Position numbers and translations under genes: made by a program. From positions 187,128-251,127 of the forward strand of contig VZTI01001283.1 of NCBI GenBank assembly GCA_013397865.1: a DNA stretch of 64,000 bases, in the 5' to 3' direction. The DNA comes from Struthidea cinerea (lineage: Eukaryota > Chordata > Aves > Passeriformes > Corcoracidae). Position 1 is the first letter of the stretch; the number at the start of each line of letters is the position of its first letter. The notes under the pieces were generated by a model, which was not told where the DNA came from, did not search any database, and worked only from the letters and a program-made list of their open reading frames with translations. Shown here piece by piece: positions 12,575 through 23,560 of the stretch.

Positions 12575-12662
12575 NNNNNNNNNNNNNNNNNNNNNNNNNN
12601 NNNNNCGTCCCCTCCCGTCCCTTCCCTTTCCTTCCCTTCCCTTCCCGTCCCTTCCCTTCCCC
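12575..12662. repeat. 31-N assembly gap adjoining a (CCCTT)n-type pyrimidine microsatellite
   Basis: Positions 12575-12605 are N. They are followed at once by a CCCTTCC/CCGTCCC-type repeat up to 12662, dominated by TTCCC pentamers. The flank to the left ends in CCTATCCCTT. The true length of the microsatellite is therefore unknown. Confidence 0.95.
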
Positions 12663-13319
12663 TACATGGAAGGGTTTTTGTTACGAATATCATAATAATG
12701 AGCTATAATAATCCATAAGGAACTGCCAGTGAACCTTCCCTGGTGTCTGTTTATAACCTTGGTTTTTTCACAGACAAGTATGGTATGCTAATGCTATTTT
12801 CTACTGTCTCAGAGCCACCTACACCTACCTTTATCCTTACACATTCATCAGAAATCCACTGTCAGCTGTAAATAACAACAAAATTGAATTGTAGGCATTA
12901 TGTATTTAGGCCTGTCTTGCCTGAGACACCCATCTGTACTTAATGCAATATTTTCAAATGTCAGTGTCTCTTCCTCTACCCGTGCATCATGACTGCCAGT
13001 AGGCAATGCAGTTAAGGATAGAGTTCAATTATTTCCAAAGATATAGCACTACATTTTTAGGCATGCACTTATTTTCTACAACAATTCATATTCTTTTATG
13101 ATTGTCTGCTCTTTTTGGCCACTATTTGCCATCCACTACATATGCACTCTTAACAGTGCAATGCTGTTGCTTTAGGAGAACTCCTGGGAAAAGGCATGAA
13201 AAGCCAGAGAGCCTTGGGCTTGTAAAAATACTTTTGTCAAAGAAAACAAAGTGCAAAAACAGAAAAGCAAGCTGTCCTTTTCTTTTTCCTTTTTTTAAAA
13301 GAAGACTTAATACTTTCTA

Positions 13320-13496
13320 TTTTTCTTTTCCTTTTCCTTTTCCTCTTTTTCCTCTTTTTCCTCCTTTTCCTCCTTTTCCTCCTTTTCCTCCTTTTCCTCC
13401 TTTTCCTCCTTTTCCTTTTCCTCCTTTTCCTTTTCCTTTTCCTTTTCCTTTTCCTTTTCCTTTTCCTTTTCCTTTTCCTTCTTTTCCTTTTTCCCT
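13320..13496 (+). repeat. 177-nt uninterrupted polypyrimidine tract, (CCTTTT)n and variants
   Basis: There is not one purine from 13320 to 13496. The tract is built from CTTTTC hexamers with CCTCCTTTTC variants in the middle. It forces a Pro-Phe repeat in one plus-strand frame and Arg-Lys repeats in minus-strand frames, which explains open frames there of 168 and 88 codons. They are composition artefacts and not genes. Confidence 0.97.
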
Positions 13497-14308
13497 GTCC
13501 CACAGATTAAGGAAAACTGGGTTAGAACTGCTGGTCTTACCTAGTTTGGTTTCTCCTCAGGAAGAGAGTGCTGTTTACTGCATGAGCAAAAACCCAGTGA
13601 TGGATTAATTTTTAGTGTTATTTGAATTACTCCCTGGATTGTAGGAAAAAAAAATCAAATCTCTGGGCATGCTTTATGAATGTTAAGCAAGCTGTGACCT
13701 TAGTTTATGAATTTGTGATTTGCAATTCAGCCACAGAGAAATTCATTCATTCACCTCCCATTTAAATTACATGCTTTAGGTTAATTAAATCAGGACTAGA
13801 TCTAAAAACACGCAAGATATGCAGTCCTTTATGCAGCTGTATTCTTTATGCATTTAAACCAATTCTTCTAGCAGGCCTGTGGCAGTTACTGTCAGATAAG
13901 ATAGGAAATAGTACATGATAACCACTGGGGACAGAATAAGATGTAAGTAGCACTGCAGCATTTATGAGTAACTGTTTCAAGTGGTTTGTGTCAGCATAGC
14001 TCCAGTTAAGTTGAAAATCAGATTACTGGAAAACTGACATGAGAAAAAGAGATGAGCTAGGGATTTCCACCGGCGAGAAAAACAGTGGAATTAGCTTGAC
14101 TGCAAAGGATGCAGTCTATTTATATTTTATCTTATTTTGTTAAAATGGTATCCAATCACCTCATATACATTAAGATGATTTTATAGTAGTGAATAAGATA
14201 ATAAAAGAATAGTCCTTTGCAAAGGTAGTGCTCCTTTGGCACTGAATTCATATACGTGCTGAGTTTCCCAGAAACTTTGAAACTTTTTTCTCATCTTAGG
14301 CAAAATTT

Positions 14309-15094
14309 TCACAGAGTGATAGAATATCTGAAATTGGAAGGGACCCACAAGGATCACCAAAGCCCAACTTCTGGCCCTGCACAGGACTACCCCAAGAGTC
14401 ACACCACATGATTGAGAGTGTTGTCCAGATGCCTCTTGAGCTCTGTCAGGCTTGGTGCTGTGACCACTTCCCTGGGGAGCCTTTTTCAGTGCCCAATCAC
14501 CCTCTGGGTGAAAAATCTTTTCCTGATATCCAACTTAAGCCTCCCCTCATGCAACTTCAGGCCATTTCCTTGGGTCTATCACTGGCTCCAGAGAGGAAGT
14601 CAGTGCTTGTCCCTCCTCTTCACCTCACGAGGAAGTTGTAGACTGCAATAATGTCTCCTCTCAGTCTCCTCTTCTCCAGGCTGAACAAACCAAGTGAGCT
14701 CAGCCCCTCCTCATATGGCTTCTCCTCTACACCCTTCACCATATTCTTGGCCCTCCTTTGGATGCTCTCTAATAGCTTTATACCCTTCTTATTTATATTG
14801 TGGCACCCAAAACTGCCCCCAGCACTCGAGGTGAGGCCACCCAGTGCAGAGCAGAGCGGGACAATCCCCTCCCTTGCCCAGCTGGTGATGTTGTGCCTGA
14901 TGCCCCCCAGGATACGCTTGGCCCTCCTGGCTGCCGGGACACTGCTGGCTCATGTTCAACTTGCCACTGACCAGGAGCCCCAGGTCCCTTTCCGTGGTGC
15001 TGCTCTCCAGCCTCTCATTCCCCTGTCTGTCTGTACAGCCAGGGTTGCCCCATGCCAGGTGCAGAATGCAGCACTTTCCCTCGTTGAACTTCAT
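14309..15094 (-). mobile_element. CR1 LINE, 5'-truncated, with 3' end present
   Basis: On the plus strand it opens with TCACAGAGTGATAGAA and GGAAGGGACCCACAAGG, a variant of the antisense CR1 3' terminus, then runs through the same blocks as the copy at the left window edge (CTCCTCATATGGCTTC near 14709, GCACTCGAGGTGAGGCCACC near 14822) to GTTGAACTTCAT near 15083-15094. About 785 bp are kept, equivalent to the last part of ORF2 and the 3' UTR. The sequence is cut exactly where a plus-oriented CR1 piece begins. It belongs to a subfamily different from that neighbour. Confidence 0.92.
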
Positions 15095-15246
15095 ATCCCC
15101 AACGCAAGGAAGAACATTGACTTGCCGGAGTGCGTTGAGAGTAGCGCCATCAGGTGGATTAGAGGGATGGAGTATCTCTCCTCTGAGGAAAGGCTGAGAG
15201 AGTTGGGGTTGTTTAGCCTGGAGAAGAGAAGGTTTTGAGGAGACCT
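15095..15246 (+). mobile_element. CR1 LINE internal fragment, head to head with the preceding CR1
   Basis: About 150 bp align with 7192-7345 of the plus-strand CR1 copy in this window: CCCCAACGCAAGGAAGAAC, then TCTGAGGAAAGGCTGAGAG, then TTTAGCCTGGAGAAGAGAAG. The similarity stops at GAGGAGACCTAC, so both ends are truncated and no CR1 3' terminus is present. Orientation is opposite to the abutting copy. It represents the same CR1 region as 14650-14790, but the two differ too much to derive from one RNA. Confidence 0.85.
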
Positions 15247-17474
15247 ACAGACAGATTAATTTTAATACTTATTTTTTCTACCATATAAACACCAATTATA
15301 TGCATTTTAAGTGCTATCTAACGCATCATCAAGTAGCTAGAAACAACAGTAGAAAGACATGCTTTGAAGACTGTAATTACTTAACCCTTCTTTCTTCTAA
15401 ATTTGATAGCTACGGATTGTGTCTATGCAATACTCAGTGCCTGAATTTTATCCAGGTAGACTTCCAGCTTTTAGAGGAAAAGAACATTTTTGGAATTCCC
15501 CTCTATCACTCAATCATTTTAGTAGCCTGGATAAATAGAATAATTGATTTAAAATATTTTTTTACACTTACTATGGTGAGTTTCTTTTTTCAGCCTTTCT
15601 TGATCTGTGGGCTTGAGTCGAATGCAGGGTGGAAAGTTAAAGGGAGGGGGTTTGGTTTCATTACAGTGGTGTTATTTGTATTTGATTGATTTGTTTTTTA
15701 CTGGAATAACTGAGTTCTTTTTTAAGTGAAAAACCTGTAAGTAACTTAGTAGTAAAAGTGTAAATTTGCTCTTTGAGGCATACCCTGGATCTGAGGGAGC
15801 ACAATGGCCCATTGCTCTGCCTGATGCTTTGGGGACTGCTGTGTCACAGGCAAGACAGGACCACCCACTGTCTGGAACAACTCTCTGGCCCTGCAGTGGC
15901 GTGTCTTGCTTGGGGACAGCTAACCCTGGACTAGGGACGTCATGGGATCTTCAGCATGCAGACTTTAAAAACCTGGAGAGTGGCCCTCCCATCACTCATC
16001 AACAACTAATCCTGATTAGGAAGGCACAGAAGAGATGACCTTCCAATTTTAGGGTAATTTTTAGTTTAATCTTTTTTTCCTCTATTCAGTCATTCTGAGT
16101 AGTATTCTCCATAATTTCTAGTTTAATTTTTTTCATAACCAGGGGTAAAAGTGGAGTGTCATGACAGGTTTTGGCTGAAATTCTTAATCATCACATGGGA
16201 TGCCTAAAGGTTTTATTACGTGAAGTCAGAAGTACACATTTAAGGGAAGAATGAGAAGGAAAAGAAAAAGAAGACTCAATAGGTAGATTTGCTGTCCTTC
16301 CAAAGATTTCAGGCCAAGGTTTTCTTGAGAACAGGTTCTGATACCTGGGGAAGGAATTGCCACATGGGTCAAAATTTGAGATTTCAATTCAAGTGAACAT
16401 GGTGACACCTGCAATCTCCTCACTGGTACATGAAAGACAAGTGCTCATAGCATGCCCCACCCTTTACAAAATTTTAAACAATGAGCTAACAATATATGTC
16501 ATATGTCTGCCAGTGTTTAAAAAAACATAAGAAATTAATCAATGTTTTTCTTATGTGCAAGTAATTTCTTTGGAGATCAAAAAGCTCTCTGCAGACTAGC
16601 TGAATTGCAGGTAGATATTGACCACTTATAGATTATTAGAGGGCTAGTTAGGCTTTCTGTGGATATGATTTTTGCCATGTTTTGGCAAAATAATTGTAAA
16701 AGGAGAATGAAGTGGTGAATCCTAGGTCAGTGCAAAGAATGGTGATGTTGTGACAAGCAGAATGTTGTAAATTCAACATTTACATTTTGTTCAATATAAC
16801 ATAAATTAAAGAGCAAAAGAAGGTCATCTTATGCTTAATGTCTGTAGAACATCTGCAGTTTTTTTGATGGTTGTGAAATACTGAAAGTGGGAAAAGTAGA
16901 CTTCCACACCACTATAGCTATCTGTTGTGCATGACTGAGAAATAATATTGTATGGAGGTGGATATGTTATAGAAATGCTAGGTTATGGCAAGGTCTGAGA
17001 AAGGAATGTGGTCATCTGAATTAAGACTTAGTGTTGGACTTTGGCACTGACTAAAAGTTCATTTCAGCTATCCCTACTGACAGCTATCTGAGACTATTAA
17101 ATAAAACAATTTGTATCCAGTCGCCATCTGTGAGCTGTTAGCAGCACTTCTCTCAGCTGAGGCACTGTATCACACAGTGTGGCATTCCCATTTTACTTAA
17201 GATAAAGGAATCTGTATGAGATCTCACTGAAGGTGCTCCTCCACCTGTCTAGATTGAGGAATTTGATCTTGTGATAAATTTGAGAACATGCTGCCCTGGT
17301 TGCAGGTGACAATGCAGGGACCATTGCTTTCTTCCCAAGTAAGTGTCCGCTTGCTAAGCAAGATCTCCCTGGTTACAACACACATACAGAGTTCTGCCTC
17401 TCCTGACATCACTTTCCCTCTGAAAAAAGAATCAGTATTTTCCTTCTCCAAAGATTGTACGTCTTTTTTTCCAT

Positions 17475-17475
<1 letters not shown>

Positions 17476-17505
<30 letters not shown>

Positions 17506-17559
17506 CTTTTTGGTTTGTTTTTTGTTCAAGTTGTTGCAGTTCTTGTTGTTGTTGTTGTT
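17476..17559 (+). repeat. T30 homopolymer followed by T/G-rich and (TTG)n repeat
   Basis: Thirty consecutive T residues at 17476-17505 lead through TTTTTGGTTTG-like sequence to five TTG units (17543-17559). On the minus strand this is a CAA-rich segment ending in a long A run, reminiscent of a retroposon tail, but no retroposed body was recognised beside it. Confidence 0.9.
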
Positions 17560-18417
17560 ACTGTTGTGGCATTGCTCATAGGATTTGAGAGTAGCTGTGA
17601 AAAAAGGTGTGAAAAAAAAGTCTGGTCTTTAGCTACATATTTTGGCTGTTCACCTGGGAGATAAATAGCATGGAACTCCTGTTTCAAAAATCACTTATGT
17701 CAAGCAGTCTTTGACTAGAGTACACAGATGCTTTGTAAAACAGGGTGGGAACCTAGGTCTCGTCACTTAATTCTGAATGCTCAGACTACTAAACTATGAA
17801 GCTATGCTTACTAATATTCTATCTTGGCTGCCAATTCATCGTTAATATTCTTTTCCCAGAGGTTACACTCACTAAGCAATTTGTAAACAACAGCAAATCA
17901 TATAAGAAGCCAAAAGTTGCCTGCCAGAGTAATAATAACAAACAATAAAAAAGACCCAGACTTGCTAATACTATCTAGATAAGATCACATTCAACGTGAG
18001 AATTTCCACCATACAATGAGTTCTTTTATTGAGGTGTTCTGAGAGGAACATAATTATTAGCCAAGTGACTGTAGACAAGCCGATACCTGTGATACATAAA
18101 AGGGAATCAAAACTTCAGCCTCGCTGAAATGATATATTATTACAATACAGTATTGTACTGTAGCCTATGGAAAACAATATTTGCTAAACTTACTCTAGAT
18201 TAACTGTATGTTAACTGTAGAAAATATGTTAATACTCCTGGAATGATGAAGTGCTTTCTCTTTTTTTTTGATCTAAAAACCTCTCAAAGGTCGATATTTA
18301 AGGCACTGTGCCAACATAAGGCAAGCGATAGTTACTGACCATTGAAAGCCAAAGGTAAATAGACTGATTAGGATCTGTAAAGAGTGAGAGATGAATACAC
18401 AGGGAAATAAATTTACA

Positions 18418-18475
18418 TCACAGAATTGTAAGGCTGGAAGGAGCCTTGGGAACAAAGTTCTTCCCCAGTCCTAAG
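18418..18475 (-). mobile_element. possible small, old CR1 3'-end remnant
   Basis: TCACAGAATTGTAAGGCTGG followed by AAGGAGCC resembles the antisense of a CR1 3' terminus (usual form TCACAGAAT...GGTTGGAAGGGACC). The resemblance covers only about 30-55 bp, so chance similarity is possible. Confidence 0.4.
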
Positions 18476-21400
18476 ACAGAACTAAATATGCAAAGTACAC
18501 TTTTGTCAAATGTTTGTATATCCCCTCAATACTGGGAGGAGGTTTCTGCTCCAAACAGCAGGGTTCTGGAAACATTTTCCAAGAGCAGTAAAGGGATTGA
18601 AATGCTAAATAGTGTCAAGATTGGAGCTTGAGTAAACTTGACCAGGTCTGTGAAGGGGAACTGTGGTGTAACAGCTGGTACTAAGAGGAGACTGGAACTG
18701 ATCTCTGGAAAAAGTCTGTATCTGCTCTATAGTCTTAGAAGGATCTGAGTATTCTTCCAGGAATAATATTTCATGTGATTATGGTTCATGCAGGCCAAAA
18801 CTCTAGCTAACTGCAAATTTTTTTGCAGAGTAGGTTTAAGCAAGATGTTGCAGTGCAAATCAGCAGGAACAAAGGGCACAGCCTTAGCTGCTCCTGCCCT
18901 TTGACAGGAATATAGGGAGGAAAACAGACAGAGAAACACAGACTAGAAGAGAGACAGGGAGGGGTGGGATGGGGATGGAGCCATTGTCTAGGGCAGACAA
19001 GCTTCTTGTATGGGGGATTGAATAAAAGCATGAGTGTGAATCCAACTCCCTCAATCCCCAATAACTCTCTCCCCCTCCCTCAGCAGCAACCAGCCTGACC
19101 TTCCAGGACCCTGGCATGGGCAAAGGAGGTGTCCAGCCTATGACCATTGGTTGCTGCCCTGTTGCTTTAGGGAACTCCTTACATCACCTCTGCTGAGCCG
19201 TCACTGCCTGCTTGTAAGCAATCACCATCAGAGCTGGCAGACTGTCCCCCCCTAGCTGGCCCAGGAAAAACCTGTCCTCACGGCTTGGTGCCACCAGCAA
19301 ACCTCCCACGCCTTTTTCTTTCTTCCATGGGCCGTACCAAGTCCTGATGGCATATGACCGCCTCTCAAGTGCTGCCACAATAATATTAGACTGAATCTTC
19401 TAGAAGTTATGCCCCTGCTTGTCTCCCCTTCATCCCTGATAATGTGACTTTCAAATGTGAGGAAAACCTGCATGGTTCTGTTAGGGCTGAAATCTGGGGT
19501 TTATTAGCTGATGTCGAATCATGCTAGATGCTGGTTTGTGTTCAACTTAAACTTGCAATCCAGATTTCCTGATATGCCACATCTCCAAATGAGATATTGT
19601 CTTAAATTTCTCAGGGGTGTAGTAAAAATGTTTTCACAATAAAACTGTCAAAGAATATTAGCTTTATTAGCAGTAACAGAAATGAAAAGCAAGCTGTCTT
19701 GAGTGTATGCAAGATATAAAACTCGGTGAATGCAGATAAAAGGACAGATTTTATGCAATGACAGCCCTAGATCAAGAAACTGAAACAGATAAGTGATAAA
19801 CATACAGAAAACATCAGGTTCCTTGGTATTAAGACAACATTAATTTTATCTTGCATACACAAGCAGAACTGAGGTAATTGAAATATTAAAGAATGACTGG
19901 CAAATGCTGAAAATCATGTAATATAATATTTTGCGTGGATTTACTTTGTAGTATTCAATTTCTCTTTACAAAGTCTGACCTCACTTTTCATCAAATTCTA
20001 TCACCAAATAACAGTGCTTTGAATAGGTTCATGCTCTTTTGATTCATACACAGGCAAAAAGTTAAGTAGAGCTCAGGTTGGAAACATATCTAAATAGGTT
20101 AAGTTATAATTAACTTGTATGAAACCAGAAATAAAAATTTGAGAAAATGTATTATTAAATAAGTGAATCTAGACATTACAAGGTATAAAAACATGTTTGG
20201 TTGAGCTAGGAACCTGTAATATTCCCTCTTAGAACCTTTCCAAACCCTCACCTGGTTTAAAGGCTGCCATCCTGTTCACTAAGTACTTCAGAGATAGCCT
20301 TCAATTTTCCTTCATTCATCACTGATGAAATGACCTCCTTTGGAAGAAACCTTCACTTTCCTCACAGTGACATTGTGCAAAACCCACAAAGCTGTGGTTG
20401 GGTAACTTCGATGCTCGCTGATCTAAATTATTTTACACTATACTAATTTTTAAATCACATACTGTTTTATCTCCCACTCCTTGATGGTCTTGCTATAGGA
20501 GAAGGTAAGAAATGTTGGTAGGGATCTAGGGAAGATGGTGGGAAAAGACTGGGTTTGTAGCCCCAACTTATTTTGTGAACTTTCTCCCAGTTTGCGAAGA
20601 AAGGTTTTAGCTCTGTGATCAAAGCAGGAGGGATGAGAACTCTGAGTTGCGATGGAAAGCAGGAGTGTGTTTATATCCTGTGGTGGGGTGCCAGAGGAAA
20701 GGACTCCATCACGTTTGCTTTAAACAAGCTTGCTTGGGTGCAGGAGTGCTGCAGCTGTGGGAGCAGTGCAGGACAACTACTGTGCTATTTCCTTGTTACC
20801 TCTGGCCTGGGAGGACAGCCTTGGGTCCTGCCAATGATCTTCCCAGCAGCATTCCCACAGCAGCGTCTGAAGTTGGCTGAGAATCCAGAGGGGCTTTCAC
20901 ATTGTTGTGTTGCTGTGGGATGATAGCTGGTACTCCTTGAAAATAGTTTACATGGCAGAAAGGATTGCTGAGAGACATGCTGGTGTTTTTCCTTTGAGTT
21001 TCCTGTGGAGTTGGTGCTTAGGAACTTAATGTAGGCCTTTCAAAGTGTTGTCTTCTGTCAGTGCTTCTTCTTACCTTCAGTACTTCTCATTCTGTTGTAA
21101 TCCCAAAGCCCACTGAAGTCCATTGCAGGATTCCACTGGCCTATGTGGGTTTGGGACCATATTCTAGCATATAATTTATCTTCAACTGCACTAGAAGTGG
21201 TCAAACATGAGCATAAGTTATGCCATGTCTCAAGCTGAGCCACTTTTCATTCAAATTAAATGTTTTGAAAGTGGATAAATGACAACATTTTAAAAAAATA
21301 ATCTGAATGCATTTGACATTCTCAATGAATTTAGCATAGCTAATGGCATTCTAAGAGTGTTGTGATTTTTATCTTGTACCCTCATGTGTTATTTGGGCCA

Positions 21401-23215
21401 GTGAGAGTCCCTCCCCGCCTTCCAGCTTTTGAGCAACATGATCAAGCCAAACATGTATCTTACTACTTAACTCTTTGCAACGATTGGTTCATTATGAGCC
21501 ACCAAGTTTGTAGTGTTGGATCCCCAGCTGTCACAGCTCATTATCTTCAGGTAATATTTGTTACAATGACAGCCTTATGACAACTATTAAGGTAGTAGCT
21601 ATGAGAAATCACCTGATGTTGTTGTCAAGCGAACCAGTAAGATCACTGTTGCTAGTTACAGGTCACAGGCCCTGCACTAATTTTGGATTGTGAGGAACCA
21701 TGCTTTCAGGGTTAAAAATGCTTCAAACAGGTATGTGGGTCAGAGGTTGATTTAATTTTTATTCACTGGCCTCTCAGAAGGAAGCACTGAAAAACACTTT
21801 AACTTTCAATGTGGCTCTGGAAGATATGCTCAGTGAAAAGGCAGATTTATCAAAGTGAGGGAAGGCAGTGGTTGACGAGAGATAAATTAATTGTTCTGAA
21901 GATCCTGACTACCCCTCTGCGTATGTGACTCTGGTGAGATTCTAACTGCGTGGGGTTTTAGACTGTGGAAAGCAGGGGACCAGCCAAATGATGAAGAGCA
22001 GTAACAGATCAATTTTTAACAATGAAGTTCCATAAATATTCTTTTTTCTGGCTGTAGGAAACCGTCTGTGCTTAAGGTGACTGTCTAGAAAATGAAGTAT
22101 TTTAAAGAGAATTGTTGTCCCATGATCAAGGAGAGCTGTCAAAACCACTTGGCCAACAAACACACAAAGTAATTAATGCCAGAGATATTTATGTGTTATT
22201 CCTAAGGAGAAAACATTAAACCTTAGGAGAAAAAAAGTCATGATGAGTGTATTCAAGAGTCTAGCACAAGTTGCCACACAAGTTTTGTGAGGCAGAAGGG
22301 ATGGGATGTAAAGAGCTCATAAACTGGGCTGTAAAATTGTATTTCCCTGTCATTAAGAACAGAATAAATGTGTCTCTCATTTTTGGTCAATTAGATCCAC
22401 CTGAAAACAAAGCTCTTTTAAAATATTTTATGAGTTTCTGGGTCTTATTTCTAGCGTGGCGAGTCATCTCCATTGCCCTTGAACTTCACTGCTTCAAGGG
22501 CTATACTTGTTGGGATTTACTGTCACACATTTTTTCCTAGAAAGCCATCTAATAAATGGAGGCAAAGAAGAAACTACAGATCAGGATTTCTTTTATTGCG
22601 TTATCTACAACTTTCTATGTGCTGAATCAGCACACATTCTCCCAAGTTTCCTACCTGTTTGTGCATGATTTTTTTGCAACCTACTACCTTCTTTTTCCTC
22701 CTGGCTTTGCTCTCTAGCTTAAGAAATATCCTGATTTAACCCGAGATGTCTAGTCAGGCTCATGGTAACGACTGAGCTGTAGGATGAGCTGCAAATCTCC
22801 TGAAAGGAGCAGTAGGGCAAGCCAGTCAAGAGTTTCTTAGTGGTAGGAGCATGATGTCAGTGTTTAGACCCATCTCAAGGTGATGCCAGCAGCTCCCAGA
22901 GTGTTTTGGACATGGAGCAGCAAGGTGAGAAGGGACACTTCAGTTTCCTCCTTTGCCATTTAGCTCCCTGTCTCCTTTTTTTTTTGCTTGAAAAAGAAAT
23001 CACAAAAGGAGCGACAGAGGTGATAGCCATGGTCTTATCCCTGTTGTCTCCTTTGCCTAAGGAGGGAGACTTGCAGCCAATAAATTTCGTTCCAAGGTTT
23101 TTTTCCTCCTCTAAAACTCAGAGAGGAGGAGAGGAAAAGTAGCTGCACCGCTTGATTTTCTCACCCGACTCGTAAATACCGGCCTAATGTTTGCTTACTT
23201 GAACAGTTTGTCAAG

Positions 23216-23560
23216 AAAAAAAGTCAGCCCCTGACAAGCAGGCTGCAGCGCAAGAGACTCGGAGCGCTGCGGGGGTGGAGGTCGCGCTGGTTCCTCCCCA
23301 GGGAGGGAGGCAGGAGGCGGGCAGAGCCGGCCCGGGCTGGGCGCTCCGGCAGCCTCGCCCGGGTGCGGGTCAGTCCCGCGGGGCTCCCGGCCCCTCGGGT
23401 GCCATGCCGGCCCCTCGGGTGCCATTCCGGCCCCGCGGGTGCCATTCCGGCCCTGCAGTGGCCATTACAGACCCAACAGGTGGCAATCCCCGCCCGGCTC
23501 CGGTGCCCCGCCTCCACCGAGCACCTGCGCAGAGGGCTCTGCCTGCCGAAATCCTCCACA
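23216..23560. promoter_or_regulatory. CpG-island-like GC-rich segment, candidate promoter
   Basis: Against AT-rich flanks this interval contains roughly 30 CpG dinucleotides by my count. GC-box-like motifs (GGCGGG near 23312, CCCGCCCGG near 23489, CCCCGCC near 23504) fit Sp1-type binding. A CCAAT motif (GCAGCCAATAAAT) lies upstream near 23077. No TATA box in good position is visible, as is common for CpG-island promoters. The transcription direction is not determined. Open frames of 65-114 codons cross it on both strands, but high GC alone produces these. It might serve a plus-strand gene containing the candidate exons at 31464 and 48561. That link is inference. Confidence 0.55.
23387..23486 (+). 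repeat. 20-bp GC-rich tandem repeat, four copies plus a decayed fifth
   Basis: The unit CCGGCCCCTCGGGTGCCATT recurs at exactly 20-bp spacing from 23387, 23407, 23427 and 23447, with few substitutions, and a degenerate copy follows at 23467-23486. It sits in the centre of the CpG-rich interval. Confidence 0.93.

Larger units (their letters stand above)
7698..14308. other. long non-coding stretch with simple repeats
   Basis: No gene supported. It contains a 31-bp-period direct repeat (8747-8799), a perfect hairpin (11763-11799), an AAAAC-rich run, a gap in a microsatellite (12575-12662) and a long pyrimidine tract (13320-13496), each listed separately. Open frames here, including one of 151 codons at 9765-10220, show no family resemblance. 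Confidence 0.55.
15247..23215. other. long non-coding stretch
   Basis: No gene supported. It holds a 30-T run with TTG repeats (17476-17559), a doubtful CR1 remnant (18418-18475) and a somewhat GC-richer patch around 18880-19350 with overlapping open frames on the minus strand but no recognisable protein. The rest looks like unique AT-rich DNA. A plus-strand frame of 129 codons at 15300-15689 shows no domain. Confidence 0.55.

Noticed and set aside
13102..13608. 168-codon plus-strand frame rich in Pro-Phe, and its Arg-Lys-rich minus-strand counterpart
   Set aside because: Both are forced by the pure pyrimidine tract. There is no start context or non-repetitive domain.
14651..15238. 195-codon plus-strand open frame
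   Set aside because: It is the antisense of CR1 and runs through the CR1-CR1 junction.
14309..15246. Twin-priming inversion of a single CR1
   Set aside because: The overlapping halves belong to visibly different CR1 subfamilies, and the inverted part is internal to the other copy and not upstream of it.
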